Assembly (NCBI GenBank): GCA_009694305.1
Contig: SHVL01000005.1
Location: 1-63,314, forward strand
Length of the DNA stretch: 63,314 nucleotides
From: Thermoleophilia bacterium
Lineage (GTDB): Bacteria; Actinomycetota; Thermoleophilia; Gaiellales; Gaiellaceae
Reading direction: 5' to 3'
Shown: in pieces, positions 29,332 to 37,725 of the stretch
Numbering within the stretch: position 1 is the stretch's first letter
Layout: every line of letters starts with the position of its first letter
Notes under the pieces: model-generated
The model's database searches: none
Seen by the model: only the letters and a program-made list of their open reading frames with translations
What the model was told of the DNA's origin: nothing
Made by a program: the position numbers and the translations under genes

Positions 29332-30432
29332 CTATGCAACGAGCAGCGCGCGCAGAACACCCTCGAGCTGCGCGCAGCCGTCGGCGAGCGATGCGACCTC
29401 GATGCGCTCACCGAGCGCGTGCATGTCATGGCCTCTCGAACAACCGAGACAGAGGGCCGGGATCCCGAGCGCCAGCGCCGCATTGGCGTCGGTCGAGCCG
29501 TCTCCGAGCGTGTCGGTGAGACCGAGCTGCCGGCGAACGTCCCGCACCGCCGCAAGCAGCGGATGGCCCCGGTCGAGCCGCCCTGCAGGCCGACGGCCGA
29601 GTGCCTCGACTGCAAGCTGTGAGGGCGGGGTGACCGATAGCCCACCGATGCGCTCCTCGAACATGTCGAGCGTGGCTTCGTCGAGTGAGCGCACCTCGAC
29701 TATCGCCTCGGCCCGGGCGGCGATCGCGTTCACGGCGCCACCGCCGGAGATCACCCCGACGTTCACGGCAACGTCCGGCTCCATCCCGGAGAGCAACGTC
29801 TCGAGCGCCGCAAGCAGCTCGTGGATTGCACTCGGCCGACCCCGATCCCACCACGAATGGCCTCCTGGCCCCGTAACGGTCAGGCGAGCCCGCGAGGAAC
29901 CGACCGCGTCAACGCACACGAGCTCGATGCCGTGGCCTTCCAACGCGATCACCGCGTCGGGATCGAGCTCCGCACACGCGTGGCGCGCACCACGCAGGTT
30001 CCCGAGCCCTTCCTCGCCCACCGTGAACACGACAGCGAGAGAGCGTGTGAGCTCGGGTGCGAGCCGCTCGACGACGTCGACGGCAACGATGACCGCCGCC
30101 GCGTTGTCCCCGATCCCCGGGCCGTGCAGCCAGCCGTCGCGCTCGTGCGGGACGTGCGGGACGTCGGCACCGAAAACGGTATCGACGTGCGCCAGAAGTC
30201 CCAGCGTCGCGCGCCCTTCGCCGAGCAGCCAGACGAGATTGCCCGCTTCGTCCCGCACTCGCCGCCCGGCTGCGGATCGCAGCCGTTGCTCGAGCCAGTC
30301 CAGCCGCGGACCCTCGGCCCCGGTCGGAGCGGGAATCGACGCGAGCGCGCGCAGGTCGCGCACCAGGCGAGAGCCGGCGGTCGTCAACGGGTCAGGCGCC
30401 GCAGGCGTGATTGGCCCGCTTTTGCTCCTCAA
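29332..30432 (-). CDS. M20-family metallopeptidase/deacylase
   Basis: A 366-residue M20 enzyme (carboxypeptidase/acetylornithine-deacetylase group) using two metal ions. Ligands and base are visible: H82 in AHVDTVFG, D84, the bridging D109 in GPGIGDNAA, and E140-E141 in GEEGLG. The C-terminal histidine is in RGHDMHALGE. The start is uncertain; the TTG at 30432 has GGAG nine bases before. An ATG at 30450 is in another frame and ends early. It converges with the broken LysR gene, with seven bases between. The substrate, a small peptide or N-acyl amino acid, is not known. Confidence 0.85.
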   Translation of the reverse strand: MRSKSGPITPAAPDPLTTAGSRLVRDLRALASIPAPTGAEGPRLDWLEQRLRSAAGRRVRDEAGNLVWLLGEGRATLGLLAHVDTVFGADVPHVPHERDGWLHGPGIGDNAAAVIVAVDVVERLAPELTRSLAVVFTVGEEGLGNLRGARHACAELDPDAVIALEGHGIELVCVDAVGSSRARLTVTGPGGHSWWDRGRPSAIHELLAALETLLSGMEPDVAVNVGVISGGGAVNAIAARAEAIVEVRSLDEATLDMFEERIGGLSVTPPSQLAVEALGRRPAGRLDRGHPLLAAVRDVRRQLGLTDTLGDGSTDANAALALGIPALCLGCSRGHDMHALGERIEVASLADGCAQLEGVLRALLVA

Positions 30433-30507
30433 TCGAGACGACTCCGCTCATGTCCGACTCCCTCTCGTGGAACGACACTTGAAACGACTCTCGACCCTGG
30501 CGCGAGC

Positions 30508-30522
30508 GTATCACCGTGATAC
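30508..30522. promoter_or_regulatory. Perfect palindrome GTATCAC-C-GTGATAC
   Basis: A 15-bp perfect inverted repeat between the divergent M20 peptidase and saccharopine-dehydrogenase-like genes. Its size and position fit a dimeric repressor operator. No regulator in the window can be assigned to it. Confidence 0.5.
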
Positions 30523-30571
30523 ATGCGGCTGTCTGGCGAACCTGACCGTGCGATCAGGTACAAATCCAGGT

Positions 30572-31783
30572 ATGAGACTCCTTGTCGTCGGGGCCGGTGG
30601 TGTCGGGACCGCTCTTGCCCGCATCGCACAGCGCCGCTCGTTCTTCGAGCACTGCGCCCTCGCCGACTACGATGGCGCCCGCTCCGAAGCCGTCGTCTCC
30701 TCCCTCGACGACGAACGCTTCAGCGCCCATCGCATCGACGCCTCCTCGCAGGAGGCAGTCGCCGACCTGATCCGGGCCACGGACGCAACCCATGTGATGA
30801 ACGCCGTAGACCCGGTCTTCAACGTCCCGATCTTCGACGCGTGCTTCGATGCCGACGTCACGTACGTGGACATGGCGATGACGTTGTCCGAGCGGCACCC
30901 GACACACCCGTTCGAGAAGAGCGGCGTCAAGCTCGGCGACTACCAGTTCGAGCGTGCGGCAGCGTGGGAGGCGAAGGGTCAGCTTGCGCTCGTCGGGATG
31001 GGGATCGAACCGGGCGCGTCCGACGTCTTTGCACGCTACGCCGCCGACGAACTGTTCTCCGAAATCGACGAGATCGGCATCCGCGATGGCGCCAACCTCG
31101 TTGTCGAGGGGTACCACTTCGCTCCCACCTTCTCGATCTGGACAACGATCGAGGAGTGCCTCAACCCTCCTGTCATCTGGGAGAAGGAGCGCGGGTGGTT
31201 CACGACGGCGCGGTTCTCCGAGCCCGAGACATTCGACTTCCCGGAGGGCATCGGGCCCATCGAGTGCGTGAACGTGGAGCACGAGGAGGTGGTGCTCGTA
31301 CCCCGCTTCATCGACTGCAAGCGCGTCACGTTCAAGTACGGCCTCGGCGACTCCTTCATCAACGTTCTCGCGACGATTCAGCTGATCGGACTCGACTCGA
31401 AGGAGAAAGTCCTCGTCAAGGGTGTCGAGGTGGCACCCCGTGACGTGATCGCAGCCGTGCTGCCCGACCCCGCCACGCTGGGTGACCGGATGAAGGGCAA
31501 GACCTGCGCCGGAACGCTTGTCACCGGGCTCGGCAAGGACGGGCAGCCACGCAAGACCTACCTCTACCACGTCGTTGACAACGAGTGGTCGATGCGGGAG
31601 TACGGCTCGCAGGCCGTCGTCTGGCAGACCGCGCTCAACCCTGTCTGTGCGCTCGAGCTTCTCACCGAGGGCTCCTGGAGTGGTGCAGGCGTGCTCGGCC
31701 CGGAGGCGTTTCCGCCGCAACCGTTCCTCGACAAGCTGGCCGAGTTCGGCTCGCCCCACGGAGTGCTCGAGCTCGACCCGTAG
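30572..31783 (+). CDS. Saccharopine dehydrogenase-family oxidoreductase
   Basis: A 403-residue protein with an N-terminal Rossmann fold (LLVVGAGGVGTALARIA) and the saccharopine-dehydrogenase-like C-terminal domain (GMGIEPGASDVFARYAADEL). The length matches carboxynorspermidine/carboxyspermidine dehydrogenases and actinobacterial lysine-degradation relatives. With the amine-catabolic genes nearby, a role in polyamine or lysine metabolism is plausible but not shown. The ATG at 30572 has only a weak ribosome binding site. A palindromic site at 30508 lies upstream. Confidence 0.87.
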   Translation: MRLLVVGAGGVGTALARIAQRRSFFEHCALADYDGARSEAVVSSLDDERFSAHRIDASSQEAVADLIRATDATHVMNAVDPVFNVPIFDACFDADVTYVDMAMTLSERHPTHPFEKSGVKLGDYQFERAAAWEAKGQLALVGMGIEPGASDVFARYAADELFSEIDEIGIRDGANLVVEGYHFAPTFSIWTTIEECLNPPVIWEKERGWFTTARFSEPETFDFPEGIGPIECVNVEHEEVVLVPRFIDCKRVTFKYGLGDSFINVLATIQLIGLDSKEKVLVKGVEVAPRDVIAAVLPDPATLGDRMKGKTCAGTLVTGLGKDGQPRKTYLYHVVDNEWSMREYGSQAVVWQTALNPVCALELLTEGSWSGAGVLGPEAFPPQPFLDKLAEFGSPHGVLELDP

Positions 31784-31797
31784 TCCGCCACCCCACC

Positions 31798-31825
31798 GGG
31801 CGGGACAGGTCACGCCCCTACGGGA
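31798..31825. repeat. Degenerate copy of the GGGCGGGACA...CTACGGG intergenic repeat
   Basis: GGGCGGGACAGGTCACGCC followed by CCTACGGGA resembles the repeats at 7069-7098 and 13733-13752, with the palindrome half lost. It lies just after the saccharopine dehydrogenase-like gene. Confidence 0.45.
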
Positions 31826-31975
31826 TGCTTTGGGGCCGGCCCTGCGGGGGTGATGCGGGCGGCCAGAAGCGTCTCGCAAGGGCATCGGAACGGGGAACTA
31901 CCGGACGCGAGGAACGTCTCGTCGCCGCGCACCTGCCTCCCGGCCGCTCGGTTTCGAGGCCCTGACGAGGAATCA

Positions 31976-32006
31976 GCGTGGGCCGACTCGCCGAGCCGGC
32001 CCACGC
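31976..32006 (-). terminator. Stem-loop downstream of the BMP lipoprotein gene
   Basis: GCGTGGGCCG (31976-31985) and CGGCCCACGC (31997-32006) form a perfect 10-bp GC-rich stem with an 11-base loop, 14 bases past the stop of the minus-strand lipoprotein gene. No long U-run follows, so it may stabilise the 3' end or act as a Rho-aided terminator. Confidence 0.55.
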
Positions 32007-32019
32007 GCAACGGACGTTC

Positions 32020-33054
32020 TTACCCGGTCGTCGTCGGGATGCCGGTGATCGTCCCGTCCGCGATCTCCTGCTCGATCTTCTTCGTCGCCGCGATGTCATC
32101 GCTGTTCGCGTCGGGACTGAACTTCCCGAGGCCGACGCCGTCTTCAGTGAGACCGAAGACGGCGTTTCCACCACCGGTGAAGGAGCCATCCTGCACGGCC
32201 TTGGCCGTCAGGAACACTGCGCTGTCAACGCCCTTGAGCCCGCTCGTCAGCACGTGAGGGCCGAGGAACGACTGGTCTGCATCGACGCCGATCCCCCAGA
32301 CCTTCTGCTGCTTCGCCGCGAGCAACGCTCCGAGGCCACACCCACCGGCAACCTGGAAGACGGCCTTCGAGCCTGCTGCGATCTGGTTCAGCGCGAGCTC
32401 CTTGCACTTCGCCTGGTCGTCCCAGTCCTGCGAGTAGCCCCACTTGACCTTCATCCCCGGCACAGCGGCTGCAGCACCGGCCTTGTAGCCGGCGATAAAG
32501 CGATCGACCCCCGGCTCCTTGAAGCCGGCGACAGCACTGACGAGTTTCCCGCCCTCGCGCTTCGCCTGCAGCGCAGCAAGATAGCCGACGAGGTATCCCA
32601 CCTGCTCCTCGCGGAACACGAGCCCCTGGACATTCGCGGGCTTGCCCTTCAGCGTGGCCTGATCGACATCAACGATGGCGAACTTCGTGTTCGGGAACTC
32701 CTTTGCCGTGCTCGCAATCGCATCGCCCTGGGCGTACCCCAATCCGATGATCAGGTCGTAGCCCTTGCGCGCGAGAGACGTCATGTTGGGGATGTAGTCA
32801 GCAGCGGATTGCGACTCGACGACACGACCCTGGATCCCAAGCTCCTTCTCTGCCCGCTTGAGACCGTTGTAGGCGAGTTCGGTGAACCCGTCGTCGTTGA
32901 GCTGGCCGAGGTCGGTGACCAGCCCCACCTTGATGCCGGTCGGGGTAGTCTCCGTCGTTACCGAGGCCGCCTCGTCACTCGAGCCACACCCTGCCGCGAG
33001 AAGCGCGACCGCCGCCACGGACCCGGCAAACAATCCCCAACGACTCTTTCGCAT
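32020..33054 (-). CDS. BMP-family ABC transporter substrate-binding lipoprotein
   Basis: A 344-residue lipoprotein of the basic membrane protein family (BmpA/PnrA), which usually binds nucleosides for an ABC importer. The signal peptide ends in a lipobox LLAAGC, with the lipidated cysteine near residue 23. GIKVGLVTDLGQLNDDGFTE is the family N-terminus, and WGIGVDADQSF lies near residue 230. I chose the ATG at 33054 because GGAG is six bases before it; the ATG at 33060 abuts the GGAG. No permease or ATPase genes are beside it. It is divergent from the NrtR-like gene, sharing a 34-bp control region. Confidence 0.92.
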   Translation of the reverse strand: MRKSRWGLFAGSVAAVALLAAGCGSSDEAASVTTETTPTGIKVGLVTDLGQLNDDGFTELAYNGLKRAEKELGIQGRVVESQSAADYIPNMTSLARKGYDLIIGLGYAQGDAIASTAKEFPNTKFAIVDVDQATLKGKPANVQGLVFREEQVGYLVGYLAALQAKREGGKLVSAVAGFKEPGVDRFIAGYKAGAAAAVPGMKVKWGYSQDWDDQAKCKELALNQIAAGSKAVFQVAGGCGLGALLAAKQQKVWGIGVDADQSFLGPHVLTSGLKGVDSAVFLTAKAVQDGSFTGGGNAVFGLTEDGVGLGKFSPDANSDDIAATKKIEQEIADGTITGIPTTTG

Positions 33055-33079
33055 TGACATCTCCTGAACCTTTCGCTAG

Positions 33080-33100
33080 TTTTTGACTATGAGTCGTAAA
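33080..33100. promoter_or_regulatory. Inverted repeat centred on the NrtR-like start codon
   Basis: The arms TTTTTGACT and AGTCGTAAA match at 7 of 9 positions when one is reversed, with the start codon ATG as the 3-bp centre. A dimeric regulator bound here could block its own translation-start region and the divergent lipoprotein promoter. Autoregulation by the NrtR-like protein is an inference. Confidence 0.5.
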
Positions 33101-33799
33101 CCTCAGACCGAGTGTATCAGACCTGCCCAGATCACGGTCGCTGCTGTCGTGCAGGTCCGCGACGATGTTCTGCAGGTGCTGCTCTGGCAACGAGCCCAAG
33201 ACCCCTTCAGGGGCGCCTGGGCCCTGCCCGGTGGCGTACTCGACGCCGACGAGACACTCGAGATGTCGATCAGGCGGCATCTCGCGACGAAGGTCGATCT
33301 CGCCGGGATCGCACACCTCGAACAGGTCTCGACGTACGGCGACCCCGAGAGGAACCCGGTCGAATGGGAGATCGCCACCGCCTACGTCGGCCTCGTCCCG
33401 GTCGGTGTCGATCCATCCCTGCCCGAGGACACGAGTTGGCACCCGATCGACGCTCTCCCTCCCACGGCGTTCGACCACGGAGCGATTGTCAACTCGGCGC
33501 GCGACCGCCTGCGCGGCAAGCTCTCGTATTCCAACATCGGGTTCGCCCTCGCCCCGGCATCCTTCACCCTGACGGAGCTCCGCGACGTGTACGCCGCGGC
33601 TCTCGGCTACGACGTCTCGGCAACGAACCTGAAGCGGGTTCTGCTACGCCGCAAAGCGATAGCGCCGACGGGTGGCCGGCGCGACCCCGGGCGCGCGGGA
33701 GGCAGACCCGCCGAGGAGTTCTCCTTCTCGGAGCAAGCCCTGGAGATCACGGACCCGTTCGCTGCGCTGCGCCCGCCCGAGACCCGCGACCCGGAGTAG
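33089..33799 (+). CDS. NrtR-like transcriptional regulator (Nudix fold plus winged helix)
   Basis: A 236-residue protein with a Nudix domain (ITVAAVVQVRDDVLQVLLWQ, then WALPGGVLDADETLE) and a C-terminal winged helix (SFTLTELRDVYAAALGYDV, then NLKRVLLRRKAI). In the Nudix box the REUxEE part is replaced by RRHLATKVDL, so the catalytic glutamates are missing. This loss is typical of NrtR regulators, which sense ADP-ribose or related NAD metabolites instead of hydrolysing them. The ATG at 33089 has almost no leader with a binding site and sits in a palindrome. The target may be the divergent lipoprotein gene. Confidence 0.88.
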   Translation: MSRKPQTECIRPAQITVAAVVQVRDDVLQVLLWQRAQDPFRGAWALPGGVLDADETLEMSIRRHLATKVDLAGIAHLEQVSTYGDPERNPVEWEIATAYVGLVPVGVDPSLPEDTSWHPIDALPPTAFDHGAIVNSARDRLRGKLSYSNIGFALAPASFTLTELRDVYAAALGYDVSATNLKRVLLRRKAIAPTGGRRDPGRAGGRPAEEFSFSEQALEITDPFAALRPPETRDPE

Positions 33800-33948
33800 C
33801 CGGGGAGACCGGCTCGGCCGACCTCGACGATCGGCCATCGGCGCGTTGCTCTACGGCATGCGGAACGTCGTCGCCCGCGCGGCTTGACGGAGCACACCAC
33901 GCAGCTAGCGGTCGTGGGTGCCCGAGCCGACACCGCCTCTGCTCGATC

Positions 33949-34704
33949 TCACCCTTCGACCCGGTTGGATTCCACGACCAGGAAGGCGCTATCACCGCGA
34001 AAGCGGTCACGGGCGAACTCGACGGCCGTACCGTCGGCCGAGTAGCCGATGCGTTCGACGAGAATCATGGGCGCGCCCCGCTTCACTCCCATCGTGCGGG
34101 AATCAGAAGGCCGCGCGCCGGCAGTCTCGAGGCGCTCCACCATCCGCACGGGCCGTAAACCGAACTCCACATCCATGAGGCCGTACAGGGAACCGGCAAG
34201 GTTCATCTTCTCGATACCGGGAAAGAGGCCTAGAGGGAGCGAGGATCGTTCGACAGCGAACGGCTTCCCTTTTACAAGACGCAACCGCACGATCACGACA
34301 ACATCGTCGTCCTGTCCGACACCGAGGACGGCGGAGCCTCTCTTCCCGGCCGATTCGATCTCCGTCGAGATCAGCTCGACATGCGCTGCGTTTGCCTCGC
34401 GCCTCAGCGCCGCCGACAGCCCGATCGCCTGTATCGCGTCTCTCCTTACCACGGGCTCTCGCACGAAGGTGCCGCCCGACCGACCGACAACGCGTCGGAG
34501 CAGCCCGGCGCGCTCGAGTTCGCCGAGGGCCTGACGAACGGTCATGCGGCTCACGGCGAGCGACTCGGCAAACTGACGTTCCGGGGGCAGCCGTGTTCCC
34601 TTGGCGAGCCGGCCAGAAGCGATTGCGCCCGTAAGCTGCTCTGCAATCGCCAGGTACAGGGGCGTCGAACCGCGCTCGAGATCGAACGTGTAGGCCTCGT
34701 CCAT
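33949..34704 (-). CDS. GntR-family regulator, HutC subfamily (UTRA domain)
   Basis: A 251-residue regulator. The winged helix lies near residues 14-80 (PLYLAIAEQLTGAIASGRL, PPERQFAESLAVSRMTVRQAL). The UTRA ligand-binding domain follows, with VERSSLPLGLFPG and PMILVERIGYSADGTAVEFARDRFRGD. HutC-type proteins sense sugars phosphates, histidine metabolites or fatty acids. A site GTCTAGAC, the core of the DasR/NagR-type operator, lies about 32 bases before the start codon, so it probably represses itself. No clear target operon lies beside it. Confidence 0.92.
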   Translation of the reverse strand: MDEAYTFDLERGSTPLYLAIAEQLTGAIASGRLAKGTRLPPERQFAESLAVSRMTVRQALGELERAGLLRRVVGRSGGTFVREPVVRRDAIQAIGLSAALRREANAAHVELISTEIESAGKRGSAVLGVGQDDDVVVIVRLRLVKGKPFAVERSSLPLGLFPGIEKMNLAGSLYGLMDVEFGLRPVRMVERLETAGARPSDSRTMGVKRGAPMILVERIGYSADGTAVEFARDRFRGDSAFLVVESNRVEG

Positions 34705-34735
34705 CGACGTATCGTAGTCGGACTATTCGGATATT

Positions 34736-34743
34736 GTCTAGAC
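34736..34743. promoter_or_regulatory. GTCTAGAC operator core upstream of the HutC-type regulator
   Basis: The palindrome GTCTAGAC, within TATTGTCTAGACCGTT, matches the core of HutC-subfamily operators (GT-n-TA-n-AC), of which the DasR site TGGTCTAGACCA is the best known. Position just upstream of the regulator supports autoregulation. Confidence 0.6.
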
Positions 34744-34887
34744 CGTTGTGACGGAGCCGATGATCGAGGTGGGCGTGCTCCACGTCGAACGTGGACGGCA
34801 ATCGAGGCCGAAGCCGCTCGGGAATGGCCAGAGCCACGCCTGACGGGCGCCTCAAGGAATGCCCCCGCGAGACCGATACGGAATACC

Positions 34888-35001
34888 ATGGTAAAAACAC
34901 ACAGCTTGCTGAAAATCGTGGCGGTGGTGAGCCTTGCCGCCGAGGCTGCCGCAGTCGCCGCGATGTTCTGGCACGCAGACACCAAACTTCGGGTGCACTG
35001 A
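34888..35001 (+). CDS. Possible 37-residue single-pass membrane protein
   Basis: A short frame starting at ATG encodes a basic N-terminus (MVKTHSLLK), one hydrophobic helix (IVAVVSLAAEAAAVAAMFW) and a short polar tail. GGA lies about seven bases before the ATG. No family is recognised. It stands alone in the 390-base gap between the HutC regulator and the flavin oxidoreductase, which otherwise shows only the operator at 34736. It could be chance, so confidence is low. Confidence 0.35.
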   Translation: MVKTHSLLKIVAVVSLAAEAAAVAAMFWHADTKLRVH

Positions 35002-35094
35002 CAAGCTCCGGGAAGGTCGTCCGGTACGCGGCCGGACGGCCCAGGTCGCCGCGCCAGGTGACCGACATCGACGACGTGCTGGCGCGGTACGCTC

Positions 35095-36273
35095 GTGGTC
35101 GTGAGTGACGCATACGACGTGATCGTTGTCGGCGCTGGAGTAGCCGGCCTGGCCTGCGCCCGCAGGCTCGTCGCCGCCGGGCGCGTGCCACTCTTACTCG
35201 AGCGCTCCGACTGCGTGGGAGGACGGGTGAAGACAGACGTCGTGGACGGTTTCCTGCTCGACCACGGCTTCCAGGTGCTTCCCCTCGCCTACCCGGAGGC
35301 GAGGGCCCTGCTCGACTACGACCGGCTCGACCCTGGGACGTTCGAGCGTGGCGCGATCATCCGGTCGCATGGTCGCTTCCGCCGGCTGGCCGATCCGCGC
35401 CAGTCGCCCGTTCGCAGTCTCCGGGCGCTTGCCGGGGGCGTTGTCGGCGTGCGCGACGGCGCCGCTGTTCTCAAACTCCTGCGCGGTTCCGGCGACGAGA
35501 CGACAACCGCAGAGGCGCTGCGACGCTCCGGGATGTCGCGTGCGACCGTAGAGCGCTTCTTCGCACCGTTTCTGCGCGGCATCTTCCTCGAGGAGCATCT
35601 GACGACGTCGAGCCGGTTTCTCGATTTCGTGCTCCGATCGTTCTCCGCCGGGCCCGCCGCACTCCCACGGAACGGGATGGGCTCGATTGCAACCCAGCTC
35701 GCGGAAAGCCTCGACATCCGTACCGGGACCGCAGTTGCCACGGTCGGCCCGCACGCGGTGTCGCTCGAGACAGGGGAACAACTGCGGGCCGGAGCCGTCG
35801 TCGTGGCGACCGCCGGTATCGTGGACGAGCCCGCACACGGCTGGAACGGCGTCACCTGCGTGTACTACGACGCACCCGAGGCCCCGCTTCCAGGGCCGTG
35901 GCTCGTCGTCAACGGCGAGGGCGGGCCGATCAACAACCTGTGTGTCCCGAGCGAAGCAGCCCCGGGGTACGCGCCTGCGGGGCGCTCCCTCGTCTCGCTG
36001 AGCATCCTGGGTGCGGGCGAGCCCGACCTCGAAGCTGTCGGCCGGCAGCTTCGCGGGTGGTTTGGCAGCGGCGTCACGGAATGGCGCCATCTGCGGTCGT
36101 ATCGGATCCCGCGGGCGCTGCCGTCGTATCCCGTCGGCGGCTTCGGCTCGCAGTCGATTCGGCTCTCCGACGGCCTCTATGCGTGCGGAGACCACCGCGA
36201 GCACCCCTCACTCAACGGCGCACTGGCATCCGGGCGCCGTGCCGCCGAAGCCGTGCTGTCTGACAGTGCCTGA
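35095..36273 (+). CDS. FAD-dependent oxidoreductase, protoporphyrinogen-oxidase/phytoene-desaturase-like
   Basis: A 392-residue flavoprotein. The dinucleotide motif VIVVGAGVAGLACARRL is near residue 8, followed by LLLERSDCVGGRVKTD, and the C-terminal FAD segment is GLYACGDHREHPSLNGALASGRRAAEAV. This architecture is shared by amine oxidases, protoporphyrinogen oxidases and carotenoid desaturases; no specific substrate can be assigned. Two GTG codons (35095, 35101) could start it; neither has a clear binding site. A 7-bp hairpin follows the stop. Confidence 0.85.
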   Translation: MVVSDAYDVIVVGAGVAGLACARRLVAAGRVPLLLERSDCVGGRVKTDVVDGFLLDHGFQVLPLAYPEARALLDYDRLDPGTFERGAIIRSHGRFRRLADPRQSPVRSLRALAGGVVGVRDGAAVLKLLRGSGDETTTAEALRRSGMSRATVERFFAPFLRGIFLEEHLTTSSRFLDFVLRSFSAGPAALPRNGMGSIATQLAESLDIRTGTAVATVGPHAVSLETGEQLRAGAVVVATAGIVDEPAHGWNGVTCVYYDAPEAPLPGPWLVVNGEGGPINNLCVPSEAAPGYAPAGRSLVSLSILGAGEPDLEAVGRQLRGWFGSGVTEWRHLRSYRIPRALPSYPVGGFGSQSIRLSDGLYACGDHREHPSLNGALASGRRAAEAVLSDSA

Positions 36274-36281
36274 CGGCGGCT

Positions 36282-36301
36282 ATCCGAACGGCCTTTCGGA
36301 T
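36282..36301 (+). terminator. Small hairpin after the flavin oxidoreductase
   Basis: ATCCGAA and TTCGGAT form a perfect 7-bp stem with a six-base loop, starting eight bases after the stop codon. There is no U-run, so termination function is uncertain. Confidence 0.35.
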
Positions 36302-36470
36302 GCGATACGCTCCCCGGCGCAGACCGTTCCCCGACCGAAGGAGGCCGTTTCGATGACTGACACTGGCTCCTTCACTCCGCGCGTCGGGCGGTCGATCGGC
36401 TAGCCCGGATCTCACGCCGAACTCCCGCCCCGACATCGGCGACTGGCGCGCCGTCCCGTGCGCCGCAATC

Positions 36471-37574
36471 ATGCATCCGACGACGAAAGGGATTTTCCGC
36501 TTGCCCGAACTCGCATCACTCGGCTGGAACGACCGGCTGAGCACGCTGTACGAGCCCTTCGCCGCCGACGGAGTCGTCGCCGGCCGGGTCTCGGTGCAGC
36601 ATCGGGGTGCCTACGACGTTCTCACAGAGGACGGAGAGCTTCGCTGCGAGGTGCCTCGCCGCCTCGTACACGAGGCGGCGACCATCGCCGATCTGCCCGT
36701 TGTCGGCGACTGGGTCGTGATTGTTTCCGGCTCCGGGGCGAGCTCCGGCACGATCACGGCTGTCCTGCCCCGCTCGACGAGGTTCTCCCGCAAGACAGCC
36801 TGGCAGGCAGCCGAGGAGCAGGTGCTGGCTGCAAATATCGACGTGGTCTTTCTCGTCGCGTCGATGAACGAGGATCTCAGCCTGCGACGCCTGGAGCGCT
36901 ATCTGATCCTTGCCTGGGAGAGCGGCGCGCGCCCCGTGATCGTGCTGACGAAGTCCGACCTCCACCCTGCCCCGGAGACAGCGGTGGCAGAGGTCGAGAC
37001 CATTGCGGGTGACGTACCCGTACACGCGATCTCGAGCCTCACGGGTGCCGGGCTCGAGAAGGTGACGGGAGAGCTAGCCCCGGGGCTAACCGCCGTGCTG
37101 CTCGGGTCGTCGGGCGTCGGCAAGTCAACCCTCGTCAACACCCTGGCCGGAGAGGAACTGCTCGCCACCCAGGAGATCCGCGACGACGGCAAGGGGCGCC
37201 ACACAACCACCCGTCGCGAGCTCATCCAGCTCCCCGGCGGGGCGCTGATCATCGACACCCCGGGTATCCGTGAGCTCCAGCTCTGGGTTGCCGACGACGG
37301 CATCGACGAGGCATTCGAGGACGTGACGGCGCTGTTTGCGTCGTGCAAGTTCTCCGATTGCGCTCACGGCCGCGAGCCCGGCTGTGCCGTCCACGCCGCT
37401 CTGGAGGATGAAACCCTGTCGGCGGAGCGATGGGCCAGCTACGTCAAGCTCCAGGCCGAGCTCGAACATCTCGACCGGAAGCTCGACAAGCGGGCAGCGT
37501 CGGCTGCCCGCAAGAAGTGGGCCTCGCTCGCAAAGGAACAGCGGGAGAGCCCACGACCGAAAGGGAACCGGTAG
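36471..37574 (+). CDS. rsgA: Ribosome small-subunit biogenesis GTPase RsgA
   Basis: A 367-residue circularly permuted GTPase that acts late in 30S subunit assembly. The order of motifs shows the permutation: G4 LTKSD (159-163) comes before G1 GSSGVGKST (212-220) and G3 DTPG (262-265). An N-terminal OB-fold region lies near 35-100. The C-terminal zinc site has C292, C297, H299 and C305. The ATG at 36471 has no obvious binding site. A TTG at 36501, with AAAGGGA nine bases before, is a serious alternative. The gene ends before a strong hairpin shared with the convergent lamin-tail gene. Confidence 0.95.
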   Translation: MHPTTKGIFRLPELASLGWNDRLSTLYEPFAADGVVAGRVSVQHRGAYDVLTEDGELRCEVPRRLVHEAATIADLPVVGDWVVIVSGSGASSGTITAVLPRSTRFSRKTAWQAAEEQVLAANIDVVFLVASMNEDLSLRRLERYLILAWESGARPVIVLTKSDLHPAPETAVAEVETIAGDVPVHAISSLTGAGLEKVTGELAPGLTAVLLGSSGVGKSTLVNTLAGEELLATQEIRDDGKGRHTTTRRELIQLPGGALIIDTPGIRELQLWVADDGIDEAFEDVTALFASCKFSDCAHGREPGCAVHAALEDETLSAERWASYVKLQAELEHLDRKLDKRAASAARKKWASLAKEQRESPRPKGNR

Positions 37575-37683
37575 CGCCGCGTCTCGCGGCATCCGCGCCG
37601 GGCAGGTGGGCGCGAGCGGGCGGGTGAGGGCGAGATACCGCCCGAGGCACGGGAAGGCAGGTGGGACAGATCCCGGTAGAGAA

Positions 37684-37720
37684 GATCGGGGGTGAGGCGC
37701 GAGCCGCCTCACCCCCGATC
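37684..37720. terminator. Strong bidirectional hairpin between rsgA and the lamin-tail gene
   Basis: The arms at 37684-37699 (GATCGGGGGTGAGGCG) and 37705-37720 are perfect complements, 16 bp, with a five-base loop. It lies between convergent genes, ending five bases from the stop of the minus-strand gene, and can serve both directions. Confidence 0.8.
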
Positions 37721-37725
37721 TCTGC

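Noticed and set aside
34747-34842. 31-codon frame after the HutC operator
   Set aside because: No ribosome site, no hydrophobic segment or family; likely chance.
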